Shown: piece by piece, positions 47,100 through 59,110 of the stretch
Position numbering within the stretch: position 1 is the first letter of the stretch
How the letters are laid out: each line of letters opens with the position of its first letter
Assembly (NCBI GenBank): GCA_019321725.1
Contig: CM033118.1
Location: 17,944,071-18,008,070, forward strand
Source: Paulownia fortunei
Taxonomy: Eukaryota; Streptophyta; Magnoliopsida; Lamiales; Paulowniaceae
DNA length: 64,000 bases
Direction of reading: 5' to 3'
Translations under genes and position numbers: made by a program
The notes under the pieces: generated by a model
Told to the model about the DNA's origin: nothing
The model's database searches: none
The model's input: the letters and a program-made list of their open reading frames with translations, nothing else

Positions 47100-49570
47100 A
47101 TTATAACAACCTTCCACGAGGTTGAGGGTTGGCCAATGTAGAAAAACTCTATGCATCCGAAGACACTTCTTTGCCTTCAAACACTCATACAACATATGTA
47201 CATGAGTTTGAATTTAAATTCAGGAGTTAATTGTAGTTTTGCCTCCAAAACATTATTAAATATGTTGTTGAGAATTTAGTCCTTCCGTTAGATAACATAT
47301 TTGGCCTTTAGCCATCAAATGGGAGGAAAAATTAGGTAGCAAGGGGCGATAAAATCATGAAGCAACAACCATTAAAGGTTGGTGAGGCAGAGAAATATTA
47401 TTCTTTACTATTTTTGCCATTTTCAAGATTCAAAATAGTCGATTTTTTTTTTTTTTTAAAAATTCATCAACATATTCAATTATGTTTTGCCACTGTGGAA
47501 AATCTACTCAACTAAGAACTTTTAGGACAAATATTTTTTTCTAGAAATATAAAAGATTATGGGTGTTTATTCGGTAAGATCTAATAGAACCAAACTGAAA
47601 TTTTTAGTAAAAAATCACTCCACCAAAATGATATACGAAATACCGAACCAAATTAATTGATTTGAACATTCTTTTTTTATTTTTTGATTCGATAATTTAG
47701 TAAATTGATTTTTTAAATAAAATAATAAATAATTAAAATTTAATAAGTAATGTTCATATCTTATTTTGTTCTTATTCACTATCACTATTTTATAGGAGTT
47801 TTACAATTCCTTGATTGAATCTAATCAAAATAGAAAATTTGGCAAATATAAAAAAAATAATTTAGCATTTAATATTTATTTTCAAAAAAATTGATTTTGA
47901 TTTTGATTTAATTTTGATTTTTTAGTTTGATTTATCTAACCATACCAGATTATAACTTTTACATAGTTTATAAATAACTTTTATTTATTGTTTCTTATTT
48001 ATTATTTAGTTTTATACTAATTTTTATTTTTAACTCACCGTGGTGAAAAAAATAAAAAAATACAATCATAATTTTGTTAATGATTAATCAAATTATCAAA
48101 TCAAATAATGAAAGAGGATTAAATTGATTAATTATGTTCGATATTCAGCAAAAAAAAAAAATTTGATTTATAGAATTTTTGATTTACTGAATTTTTTATT
48201 ATATTTAATTTGCCCAAAAAATTTATATTAAATATTTAATTTGCCCAAAAAAATTTAATAGATTTTCCACAATGACACATCATTTTTTATTGTGTCAATG
48301 AACACATTCCTAATGTTTTTTTGTTTTTTTGGTAACATTAAGATCGTCTAATTTGTAGGACTAAATTTGCAAATTCTGTAAGATGCTCTGTACGTGGCCT
48401 TTTTCGTCACCTAACATAAAGGCCGCCTGGCTTTTTCAGTCAATTTATTGATGAAAAAGTGACAGCGTGACACTATGCATGAATCTGAATTCATGTGTCG
48501 ATTGATGACTATTTTACTTCTTTTCCTTTATTCATGCTTGTAATCATTAAGGTGATCCATCCATAGCGGTGGTGGAGATAAGTGAAGGTGGTAATATAGG
48601 CTTTATATTTTAGTGTACTTTTTATACAATAATTTCAACATTAAGATAAGTATATTACACAAACTTTATGTCATGTCCTAGGTTCATAGGATGGGGCGAG
48701 CTTCTAGTACAATGAGTTTCATTAAAAATTATTCCATATCCGTTTAACTCAAATTGAACGTTGGACGCATTCATAAATTATTTTAATTTTTTCTTGCATT
48801 CAACGTGGGGTATCATAATTTTGGACACGCAACTTCACACACCCAACCTCATAGGATGGGGGCATAAGCAAGACTTTAATGCAATAGGCTTAGCTGGAAA
48901 CTACTCCACATTAGTGGGATATCACATTAAGGGGTACTGTGTAATCTTAGCAAACCCATTGTGCTTCCGGCTATCATATAAACCTATTTTTGTATATTAA
49001 TTTATATATATTTATGTAATATTATCTTTTATTAAATATATTTTTCAAGCAAATTTTAGTAGTTTTATTATAAAAAAATATTTTTTAATATTTTATAAAA
49101 TTATAAAACAATTCTAACGAGTGTAACTCAAATTCAATTCAAATCTTTAAAAAATTTAATAGGGTAAATTTCATATTTTAACTAATTCGTCTAAAATCCA
49201 CACTATTATCATCCCCGGGCAAATCCCAATTTGCTAGCTGGATTTCGGAAAACATTATGTAGATGAAGAATTCTTACCATCAACAAATGTCGGAACAAGG
49301 ACAAAATTGCAATTTCTTAGAAGGAACTATAATTTATGCTTGATGCATGATATCATTTATTATTGGACAAGTGCAAGGCTTTAAGCATGCATATAGACAA
49401 AGTTGACAAGACAAGTATCACGTGTGGATGTGAAGGATGCTGCTTTTTTGACATTGTATTCATTACAATCACAAGAGGAGCAGCTGTTTGAAAAGTACAA
49501 GGAGAAAAAAAAAATGGATATTTACATTTTCATTACTTATTTCATTATAATTTATTTATTACTTAATTAT
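47100..49570. repeat. Spacer block S4 (no gene attached)
   Basis: Follows S1 from 21240 onward and, unlike S1, has no solo LTR at 47340 ('aggtagcaaggggcgat'), so it preserves the pre-insertion arrangement. The core is at 49255-49500. It is followed directly by S5 with no bHLH copy between. Confidence 0.8.
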
Positions 49571-51062
49571 CTTAAAAATTAGCTCTTTGAACAATAGAAG
49601 GATTCGAATATTACACAAACTTTAGGGTGTCAAGTCCAAGGCTCAGTGTGTGGGGTGAGATTGAGTTTCCATAAAACTGCTCTGTATTCATTTAACTTAA
49701 GTTAAATATTGGATATATTTATAAATTATTTTAAATTTTCTCTTATAATTGATGTGGGTATCACAACATTGAACACAACTTCATGCACCCAACCTCACGA
49801 GAGGGGGGCTACTAACAAGGCTTCAACACAATGGAATTAATTAGAAATTACCCTACTTTTGTACTCATTATCTTCACTAATTTATAAATTATTTTAATTT
49901 TTTTCCATAATAAATGGGGGATATCACATTAGGGGGTATTGTGTAATCTTAGGCAGACCCATTGTGTTTCTGGCTACCATTTAAACCCATTTTTATATAT
50001 TTATGTAATATTATTTTTAAAAATATATTTTTTAAGTAAACTTTAATGGTATTATTATAAAAAAAAATTAAATATTTTTTAAAATTATAAAATGAGTTTG
50101 GTGGGTCTAATCTAAATTAATAAATTTAAATTTGAATTCTTAAAAGTGTACCTTGTCATCCTAGAAATATGGGCAAATCCCAATTTCCTAGCTGGATTTC
50201 AGAAACCATTATGTAGATGAAGAGTTCTTATCATCAACAAATGTTGGAACAGGGACAAATTGCAATTTCTTAGAAGGAACTATAATTTATGCGTGATGCA
50301 TGATATCATTTATTATTGGACAAGTGAAAGGGTTTAAGCATGCATATATTCAAAGTTGATAAGTATCAAGTATCAAGTGGATGCGAAGGCTGCTTCTCTT
50401 TTTACTTTGTATTCATCACAATCACAAGAGGAGCAGCTCTTTGAACAGTAAAAGGAATAAAAAAAAAAACACAAAAGGAAACAACGGAGGTTTATTTTAC
50501 ATAGGAACTGGTGCAACATTTTCATTACTTATTTTATTATAATTTATTTATTATTCAATTATTTTATAAATGAGCTATGTCAAAAGAATATTTTATTGAA
50601 TCAAAATTTTCCCTGAATTCTTCAAAATAATTTATACTTTTAATAGTATTGATACATACATACATATATATATATATAGTGAATTGTTCTTTTTATCCGT
50701 GGACGTCGTACCATTTTATATTCTCACTTATTATGCCCTATTCTTAACAATTAAAACTAGACTTGTGCTATTCTTGAAAGTCACACCATCAATATTCACA
50801 TAACTAAAACAACCCGAAAACTCTAATTTAATTTGGTCTTTTTTATAAATTCATACCTATTTCTTTAAATATACATTTGGCATGCAACATGAAATAAAAG
50901 TAAAAGATTCGGAAGTTTAAGAAACAGCCCACAAGAAGTACGAATTATCTGATTTTATTTCAGCAGTGGAATGCTTATTGATTTATACATAACAATAGGA
51001 AACGCTATATATGAAAACAAACAGGAGTATAAGCTAGGAATTGCTATAAATGAAAACAAGCT
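49571..51062. repeat. Spacer block S5, 3' of bHLH copy E
   Basis: Begins inside the 'ctctttgaacaatagaagga' part of the core and then restarts at the 'atattacacaaactttagg' module (49607). The core is at 50160-50470. The stretch leading into copy E (50760-51060) matches 26600-26990 of S1 closely. Confidence 0.8.
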
Positions 51063-51750
51063 TTAGGAAATCAACTCCTGCATCCTGTCACCTATTCTTG
51101 AAGTATCCACACCAACCCTGGAAACTTTCACCTGCCATAAAATGAATCAGATTTAGCATTTTACTACAATCCAGAAAACATTCTTAACAACCTAAATTAA
51201 GCTGTATAAACTCTCCATGATGTCAAATTTTTTTCCCTTGACAGTCACAAGTACAAATATATTTGTAAATTTTGTTTTGAATACAAGATTTTGCCAAATT
51301 CCACGACCTTTTAGTGCGTGGAATAACACTCAAATCCCGAATTTTTTTTCCATGTTTATGCAGCAAAGCTATGTGGCTACGGAACATAAAATCGTGATTA
51401 AAATTGTTTGCTGATAATTACCTAAGCATGGAGAATGTGGAAAATCTTGTCATCAATATTGGAAAGGCTAACAGTGACCACTTGAGTTCCTTCTTGTTCA
51501 AGTATGCTAATGAATTGATGCAGCCTGAATTTTTTTCCAGAGCCCACTAATCAAAACCACCTCCAAACTCGAATTTAAGTCTCTTATTTTTACAAATGGA
51601 AAGTTTGATCCACCTATAGTAGCAGTATTGTTGGTAACATCAATAGTTGGATCTGTATTCATCACTTGTATCTTCCTTTTCCTCAATTCTTCTATTCTTT
51701 CTCTTAAAAGCTTGATGTAACCAGCTGCCTGTTCCACCTAACAAGAATTC
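51063..51750 (-). pseudogene. bHLH copy E, frameshifted pseudogene lacking exon 1
   Basis: Exon 3 (51131-51063) is intact (TSRIGDRMQELIS, TAA). Exon 2 (51750-51422) is 329 bases instead of 342. An 11-base deletion just after EFLL removes the start of helix 2, a codon is lost in the linker (QVMNTD), and one extra A after GLWKK shifts the frame to a stop. The splice sites are still GT-AG. Exon 1 is gone: intron 1 sequence equivalent to 28046 joins directly to sequence equivalent to 28548 at about 51952. The remaining open frame (51507-51737) starts inside helix 2 and cannot bind DNA. Confidence 0.88.
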
Positions 51751-51839
51751 CTGGATATGTGTGTCGGATAACAAGATAGATTGCAGGAGTTAAGTACAAA
51801 AATCTTCTCGTGTTTGCATTCAATCTGAGGCAGAGCAAC

Positions 51840-54650
51840 GCGCAACCACTCAGGTTTCCAAAATTGAAGTTATCACTTACCATTTATACAGTAATTGTTT
51901 ATAAAATTTCGATCATTGTTATTTTAAACAGTGCCTGTTATTATAGAAAAATCTTGAAAACGTGACTTCAAGAAAGGGGAAAGAAGTTACAATAGGAATT
52001 CGTCAAACACGAACCGCACCACAAATTCAGATTCCAATCATTGAGGAAGGAAATATCTTAGTCCGTGGAACCCGGCCAGCCAATTAACGATTCTACTTGT
52101 GAAATCCAACCAATCTCATAACAAGTATATATTAGATTCAACCAAATTAAATTTAAACTGGAATTTTGCTCTTTTGAAATGCCACTTTTGATTTTTTGTA
52201 ATAATTTATCAACATTGGGATGTGATAATTTTAGTACCCTCTTGTACGAATTTTGACTACATATAGTAGTAAATTTTTGCCACTAGGGTTACATCGAACA
52301 TAAAAAATGAATTTGTCTTACATTATTAATTTGTTGATATACTGTAGTGCATATATTTGGGTTGGATATCTTATACCCTTAAAATAGGTTTTTTGGATGA
52401 GTTTTATACAAATCCATTTATTATAGTATCAAAATGTTAGATTTGCATGCGACAATGGTTTGCACCCTAGCTAGGGCAATTGATTTGGTTATTATCGAGG
52501 TTTTTTCAATATATCAGTAATCATTTTTTTAAAAATAAAATTATTTAAAAAAGTTAATATTAAAAATCAGAATTATTTTTTCAGTTTTTAATTTGTATTT
52601 TTGTTAAGTAAAAAAATCGAAAATAAGAAGAACTAATAGATATAGAAATAAACACAAAAATTAAATATAAAAAAATTATAAAAATAATAATTCAATATTC
52701 GGTACGGTTTGGTAAGTCGAAACTTAATCGAGTACTGAATTTTTATAAAAATCAAAATCAATTTTTGGTTCGATTTCGGCACAATTTTTTTATATCGGTT
52801 CGATTACTGTGAACACTTCTAATCCTGACCCATTTGCATGATATATTAGGCGTGAGAACAGGTGTTCAAAGTTGAATTTTGTCCAATATAACTAATTTGT
52901 TAGGCTGTTACAGTGTATATACGTGGATTGAACATTCTTTTTCCTTGAATTAGCTTTAGAGTTGATTTCTAACCAAACCCGTGCAAATAAAGTATGTAAA
53001 TGTTGATCATGAAACTATAGAAATTCATGCATTCATCTTAAGTTGGTGGTAGTTTACAGAATTTGAAGATTCTGATGATGGACTGGCACAGGTTACGTCT
53101 CAAATTCTTTGCTCTACTTAGGAGAATTGTTGATCTTTTTATCACGACACCAACACGTTTATATAGTAATATTTGTAATAATGGCACCTTAATAATAATG
53201 ACACAAGTTCCTTGAATCTCATACTTCTGAATATGAAAAGAATACTAGTTTCATTTTTCATTTTTTTTCCATTGTTTTTTTATTTTTCCTGAATCTCATA
53301 TATAGGCTCATTGTGTTTTTTTGTACTATGTATTTGGAGCTTTTCAGACCTTTTTTCGGACTTTGTTCTTTTTTGGGGGGGTGGGGTGGGGAGGGGGGAG
53401 GCATGCCTCATGAAAAAACTTAAAAATACCTATGCAGGATTGACCTCACAAACGTAGATATTTCATCTCGTTAACGCTTTGTTTGCTTCCAGCATTTTAA
53501 TGAGGAAAGGAAAATCATAGGACAAAGGATAATGAAATCAAAGAAATACAAAATCCCAAGCTTATTTGGTTGTCTAAGGAAAATAACGAAGAAAAACCAT
53601 AGGGAGGAGGAAGGCGACGAACAAATATTCATTTCTTTAAGTTTTTCTCTCATTTTCCACACCTTTTTATGAGGAAAATGAGCTTTCTCTATTTACATTC
53701 AATTTTCCTAGTAGTTTTCTTTTTCTTAGTATTTTCACAATAACCGAAAAATCAAAATTATTTTCACTAGCATTTTCTTTTCCTTTCCTCCTCAAAATCT
53801 TTGTAACAAATAGGGTGTAAATGGAACTGGTGTTTAATAGTACTTACAGCCAAGAAACAAAAACCAGTTGGTCAAAACATGCTACCAATTTGTAATTGAA
53901 GATCTTGATTGTGTTTGCGTGATTAATATAATGCATGTTATCACTAGTGTAATTTTGGCTAAATCCAAACATATGATAGTCCAAATGAAAACACCTTAAG
54001 TTGATACGAGTCTAATAGTAAGAAGGACTCGAAAAATTAAAATATTCCTACTATTTAAAAGTAATCCTTAAACAGGACATGATCTCCGTATTTATGCATG
54101 TTGACTCAGTTAATACCCGAATTGGAGACCGTTAATAGCAACTACATGGTATCCCCCATATTGCACAACATGTCTATACCACATGACTACCCCTATAAAT
54201 CTTTGTATAGTCATTGAGAAAAAGTACCCATTTATCACTTTGCACTAACTATTCAGAAATCTCTCGACTTTGTCTGATTTGATTATAGAGGATTTTAATT
54301 GAGTTCCACCCTCCTGACCCTAAGCGGCATTTATGACTTCTTTGACTGGTCAAAAACAATCCCTAAAACGACTTGAATCACAAGAAATCAAATTGTTGGT
54401 AATTTGTATTTTAGTATTGGAGTTGTGTGTTTGGTACATTTTTCATCTTTAAAAGTACTTTTACCATTAAGATGACTTGAGATTTGAATAGAAAAACTAT
54501 GTATCATAATAATTTGAGTATTGCATTGAAGTATTGTAGCGTGATACACAAACAAAACTACACTGGTCGACACTAAAGACCAAAACCTATTCCAAGACTA
54601 AGTACTTGACAAGTGGTCCAAAATTTTCAATGGTACTTTTTCTTTTGTTC
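51840..54650. other. Upstream block of copy E, no gene seen
   Basis: About 51850-52080 corresponds to intron 1 and upstream sequence of copy B with exon 1 deleted. 53030-53340 and 53880-54110 match the upstream blocks of copies A and D (for example 'gatgatggact' and 'gaagatcttgrttgt'), with unrelated sequence between. A G-rich run lies at 53375-53400. Confidence 0.55.
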
Positions 54651-54659
54651 ACGAATATT

Positions 54660-55185
54660 ATACAAACAACAAGTGTAAGGTGTCAAGTTTTAATATAATG
54701 ATAAATTGAGTATTGTATCCACAAGAATTGTAATAAAAAATTGCATCAAGTATAATAGTTTAAGTAGTTCCAATTTTATTTAGAAAATCGAATGATGATT
54801 GGTAAACAAAGTAGAGTAAGATAAAAATTACAAAATCAAGAGTGGAGTTCTTAGAAACAATACAACAAATACATTATAAACAAGAAATTTTAGACGAATG
54901 ACTCACTTTATTATTAATATATTCTTCCTTCCAAAACATATCAATTCAAGTCAATAACACATGTAAGTTAAGAAATCTTAAACTCATCAATTCCTTCTTT
55001 CGAGTGCCGAATTGATTATGAGTTCCAACATAATTTCAATATCTCTATAAAAATTCAACAATAAAATTTTTACAAAAGTTTAATGAATTCTTTTTCAAAA
55101 TTTCAAAGGTTTTATAACTTCTCAACTCTATGATTCCTAGATTGTGTTATCCTTATGATCATATATAATCTTTCCTTTCTCGAAT
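54660..55185 (-). mobile_element. Possible diverged LTR fragment, copy e
   Basis: The opening 'aacaagtgtaaggtgtcaag ... gtatccacaagaattg' parallels the opening of the nested LTR at 30558-30645 ('cgcaagtgtatgttgtcg ... cgttcccacgagaatt'), but only loosely. It is cut at 55186 by a CACTA terminus. Confidence 0.4.
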
Positions 55186-55860
55186 CACTACAGAAAAAAG
55201 AGGAAATAGCGACGAAATAATTTTACGTCGCTAAGTTTAATGTTTGCGACGATACAAACCTAAATCATTGCTAACATAAGAAAAAATAGTATAATTATTT
55301 TTTTTATAATTTAGCGACGATATTTCAATATATCATCGTGAGAACTAAATGTAATATTATTAATTTTTAAATGTTAGCAACGAGCCATAGCACTACGCGT
55401 CGCTAAAGATAAAAATATAAAAATGTATATTTTTTTTTTTACTATTTTAGCGACGAAGAATTCCTATTTCATTGCTAACAATTTTAATTCGATTTTATTT
55501 TATCTTCATTTAGCTACGAAATAAGATATTTCATCGCTAAATCAAATTTTCAAACTTAGCGATGATACTAAGAAGTGTCGTCTAAAAATATAAAAAATTT
55601 AATTTTAATTTTTTATCTAAACTTAACGACGAAAAATAAAATTTCATCGCAAAGGTAAATCAAATTTTCTTAACTAACGATGAATGTTATTGAGTTCGTC
55701 GCTAACATAAAAAAAGTTAAATTATTTTATAGTTTTCTTTGCGGCGAAAATTAAATTTTGTCGCTAATATTAAATTTTTTATTTTTTAGCGACGAATGTT
55801 TTATATTGCGTCGCTAATATGTCCGTTAGCGACGAAAAGACCTTCTTTCATCGCTAACTT
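55186..55860. mobile_element. CACTA (En/Spm-type) terminus with subterminal repeats
   Basis: Begins CACTACAGAAAAAAGAGG, the characteristic CACTA end. About twenty short motifs of the form TAGCGACGAA and its complement TTCGTCGCTAA follow in both orientations across 55205-55860. Such subterminal arrays bind the CACTA transposase. The opposite end and the transposase genes are not in the window. The array gives way to a pyrimidine-rich leader-like stretch (55865-55990) and then to retroelement gag. Confidence 0.8.
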
Positions 55861-56035
55861 ATTTGGTTCAAAATTCCCAATTTCTTTCCAAAAATCTCTC
55901 GATCGATGTTGCTCCATCTTTCTCTCTCTGGTCTCTCTCTCTCGTTTTTTGGCCAGCACCACCGTCTTCCACCTCCACCGCCGTCGCGCCAACCCGCTAA
56001 GACAACAAAGATGCGGAATGATATCATGACCTTTG

Positions 56036-56807
56036 CCCAAATGACTTGGAATCCTTGCATTAGGCTTGGGAAAGGTACAATGATATATTGAGGAGGTGCC
56101 CACATCACGGTGTACCAAATTGGTTACAAGTACAAACTTTCTATAGTAGTTTGAGTGGTTCAACTAGAACTCTAGTAGATGCTGCCGCTGGCGGAGCTCT
56201 TATGGGCAAAACACATGAGGAGGCCTACGATCTTTTTGAGACCATGGTTGCTAACGCTTATCAATGGCCTTCAGAAAGAATTGCACCAAATAAAGTATTT
56301 GGAGTTCATAACGTTGATGCACTCGCTACTCTTACTGCTCAAGTTGCTACTGTTTTGTCTCAGCAATTTAACTATCTTAATACAAATTTCGCTCTCATAT
56401 CAGTTGAGGTATGCAATTTTTGCAGTGGTCCTCACCATAGTACAAAGTGTCAAGTTGGGAACCCATTCACTCCATCTCAGCTAGAGCAAGCATAGTGTGT
56501 GGCGAATGTTAATTACCAGAACAATCCATACTCTAACACGTATAATTCAGGATGGCACAACCATCCTAACTTTTCATGGAGAAATGGACAAATTGCAGTG
56601 CATGCACAACTATCAAATTTTCAGCCTCCAAATCAATCTCAACAGATACCTAAAGCTTCCCTAGAAGATGGTATCGAGAAATTCATGGCAAGAACAGAGG
56701 CGACATTACAAAAACAAGAGTCTATTATTCACAATCAATTAACCTCTATTCGAAGCATAGAGGTCCAAATAGGTCAAATTGCCAATATGTTGAGCACAAG
56801 GTTTTAA
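56036..56807 (+). pseudogene. Athila-like Ty3/gypsy gag, degenerate
   Basis: Retroelement capsid/nucleocapsid polyprotein. The reading contains an in-frame stop at AWERY (LESLH-stop-AWERYND), then RRCPHHGVPNWLQVQTFY, GGALMGKTHEEAYDLFETM and YQWPSER, typical of Athila gag. A knuckle CNFCSGPHHSTKC (CX2CX3HX4C) lies at about 56413-56451. A TAG at 56493-56495 interrupts the frame, which then continues in phase through NPYSNTYNSGWHNHPNFSW to 56807. The 5' part of gag is missing, because the sequence upstream of about 56000 is CACTA-related. Two phase shifts are visible, near 56030 and at the LRSG motif (56865-56880). Confidence 0.85.
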
Positions 56808-56847
56808 GGTTCCTTTTCCAGCAATACTGAGACAAACCCCAAAGAGA

Positions 56848-57909
56848 ATGTACATGACATTACTCTTCGTAGTGGGTAAGGAGTTGCCGGAGTTCGAAAA
56901 TAAAGTCACTACTCCAAAGGAGCTGGCAAAGGAAAGAGTGGTAGAAAAATCTGATGACTCACCAAGCAAAGAAGTAGAAAAGCCTAAATCAAAGTTGTTT
57001 TTAGACAATCCTCCCCCATATGTATCTCCTATCCCATTTTCTCAACGCTTCCAGAAACAAAAATTAGATAAGTAGTTATTTAAGTTTTTGGATGTCTTTA
57101 AAAAGTTGCACATTAATATTCCTTTTGCAGATGTCCTAGAGCAAATGACCAATTACGTAAAATTTATGAAGGAGATCCTTTCTAACAAACAAAAGCTGGA
57201 GGAATACGAGACTGTGGAACTTACTGAAGAGTGCAGTGCTATCTTGCAAAAGAAGCTTTCACCTAAGCTAAAAGATCCAGGGAGTTTTACGATTCCTTGT
57301 TCAATTGGCAATTCATTTTTTGATAAAACTTTATATGATTTGGGTGCAAATATAAATCTAATGTCTCTCTCTGTATATAGAAAACTTGGGCTTGGAGAAG
57401 TAAAGCCAACCACCGTCTCTCTGCAACTCGCTGATAGGTCTGTTAAGTACCCTATGGGAATAATTGAAGATGTGCTAGTGAAAGTGGACAAGTTCATCTT
57501 CTTTGCAGATTTCATCGTATTAGACATGGAGAAAGATCAAGATATTCCAATAATTCTTGGTCGACCATTTTTAGCTATGGAGAAAGCTCTTATCAATGTG
57601 TAGAAGGGTAAGCTGATTTTGAGAGTTCAAGGTGAACAAGTTTCATTCAATGTGTTCAAGGAGATAAAATATACAAGTGGAGTTGATAATTGCTTGCGAG
57701 TGGAGACTGCTGATAAATGCATGAAAGTAACTATATTAGAGAAACAACCATCTCAACCTTTAACAACTTGTTCATTTGGAATTTCAAACAAAGATGATCT
57801 TGAAACTTTGGAATTTGTGCACCAAGTGAGTTGGCGACGACTGAAAGAGTACACCAATGGTGGAGGGAACCTCAATGAGTCTATGATAATTTTACCAGAC
57901 CCAGGGTGA
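56848..57909 (+). pseudogene. Athila-like retropepsin (protease) region, degenerate
   Basis: One phase runs from KELPEFENKV (56869) to 57909 with in-frame TAG codons at 57073 and 57601. The aspartic protease site is YDLGANINLM (about 57334-57363), so the catalytic Asp is retained. The flanking PGSFTIPCSIGNSFFDKTL and VSLQLADRSVKYPMGIIEDV are typical, and IPIILGRPFL is the conserved flap-distal end. Reverse transcriptase and integrase do not follow; after PDPG-stop the sequence goes straight into the post-ORF motif. The element is therefore internally deleted or belongs to a pol-less derivative. Confidence 0.88.
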
Positions 57910-58740
57910 TGAAATCAAGAGATAGTTTGGCTGAAGACTTTAAACTAAGCGTTTTTTGGGAGGCAACCCAAATTATTTTGTAGTTTTCATGTTTTTCGTC
58001 ATTTTTATTTGTTGCACTTAAATCCTTCATATAGCTTAAGAATAGATATTTTGTTTCTAATATTCATTTATTTGTTTTGCTTGTAGGTTTAATTTATTTT
58101 TATTTTTTTTTAAATTTTGGGCAGAAAGCCCGGCATCGAGGCGCTGCGCACTGCCCCAAATGGGCAGAAAGCCCAGCGCTGCAGCGCTGGGAAGTTTTTT
58201 TATATGTATGTAAAAAAAAAAGTAAAAACAGAGAACAACTTCAGCAACGTTTTTTTTTTCATTCTTTCTTTCTTCATTTCCCCTACATTCTCCATTGTGT
58301 TTTGATTTTTCTTCCCCAATTATTTTGTTCCCCATTAAATCACATTTGCTCTTGCTATTTCTTACTACACTCTTCCTCTTCTCTTGTTTTTGTTGGATAG
58401 GTATTGTAGAGGGTTTTCTTCAAAACTCAATTTTGGCAAAAAGGAACCGTAATGGAATTATCATGTTGGCATTTGATGATTATTTTTGGTTAATTTTTTA
58501 TTGGTAGTTGATGGTTGATTGTTAAAATTGGGGTATTGATGCTCTAAAATTATCATTCACAAGAAGAATCCTAATTTTTGCACACCAACTGTTTAATAAA
58601 AGATCGGAGAGAAATGGTTGGAATGTTGTACCACATTTGAAGCTTGTTCTCCGAGACTTGTTTGATGCTTGATTGTTGGGGATAGCTCTGATTTCATTTT
58701 GTGAGATAACATTGTTGATTGTGGCTATTTTCGACGTTAG
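57910..58740 (+). mobile_element. Athila-like post-ORF region
   Basis: Includes TTAAACTAAGCGTTTTTTGG and GGGAGGCAACCCAA (57943-57975), shared with the non-autonomous element at 33940-33970. A GC-rich stretch with GCGCTGCGCACTGCC and GCGCTGCAGCGCTGGG lies at 58138-58192. The small open frames here are in this untranslated region and I do not support them. Confidence 0.6.
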
Positions 58741-58754
58741 GTAGTAGATTGGCA

Positions 58755-59110
58755 AATGGCTCCCAAGAAAAAAAAGTTGACTGCTTCTGCTCTGCTTCTA
58801 CTTCTACTTCTGCCTTCCCCACATTTGATAAGCACAAATTCCTGAATATTACTACTCATCGGCATTATCTCAATCACACCATCAAAGATAATTTAACTCA
58901 AGAAAGAGGCATCAATACAACTTTAGCTCCAACTCCACAAATCATTGAAATAAGAGGATGACAAGAATTCACTCAACAGCCCATTGATGTTGTGGTCCCT
59001 TGAGTTTGAGAATTCTATGCCAATGCGACCAGACGTGAGGGCTTTCGAGTCTTCATGTGAAGAAAGTGGTGTGGGGAATAATTCGAGACTCCAACATACT
59101 CTATTGATCA
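58755..59110 (+). pseudogene. Athila-type additional ORF, degenerate
   Basis: Starts MAPKKKKLTAS at 58757 and shifts frame within the serine-rich stretch into FPTFDKHKFLNITTHRHYL and NLTQERGI (58815-58915). A decayed reading with VVVP, EFYANATRREGFRVF follows at 58990-59055. This order (MAPKKK-Ser tract, FDxHxF, ERG, then EFYANA) is the pattern of the plant retrotransposon-associated protein found downstream of pol in Athila-type elements. Its function is unknown. Stops and frameshifts make it non-functional. Confidence 0.6.

Noticed and set aside
55801..56163. 120-codon minus open frame
   Set aside because: Antisense shadow across the CACTA leader and the start of gag.
57153..57527. 124-codon minus open frame
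   Set aside because: Antisense of the retropepsin region.
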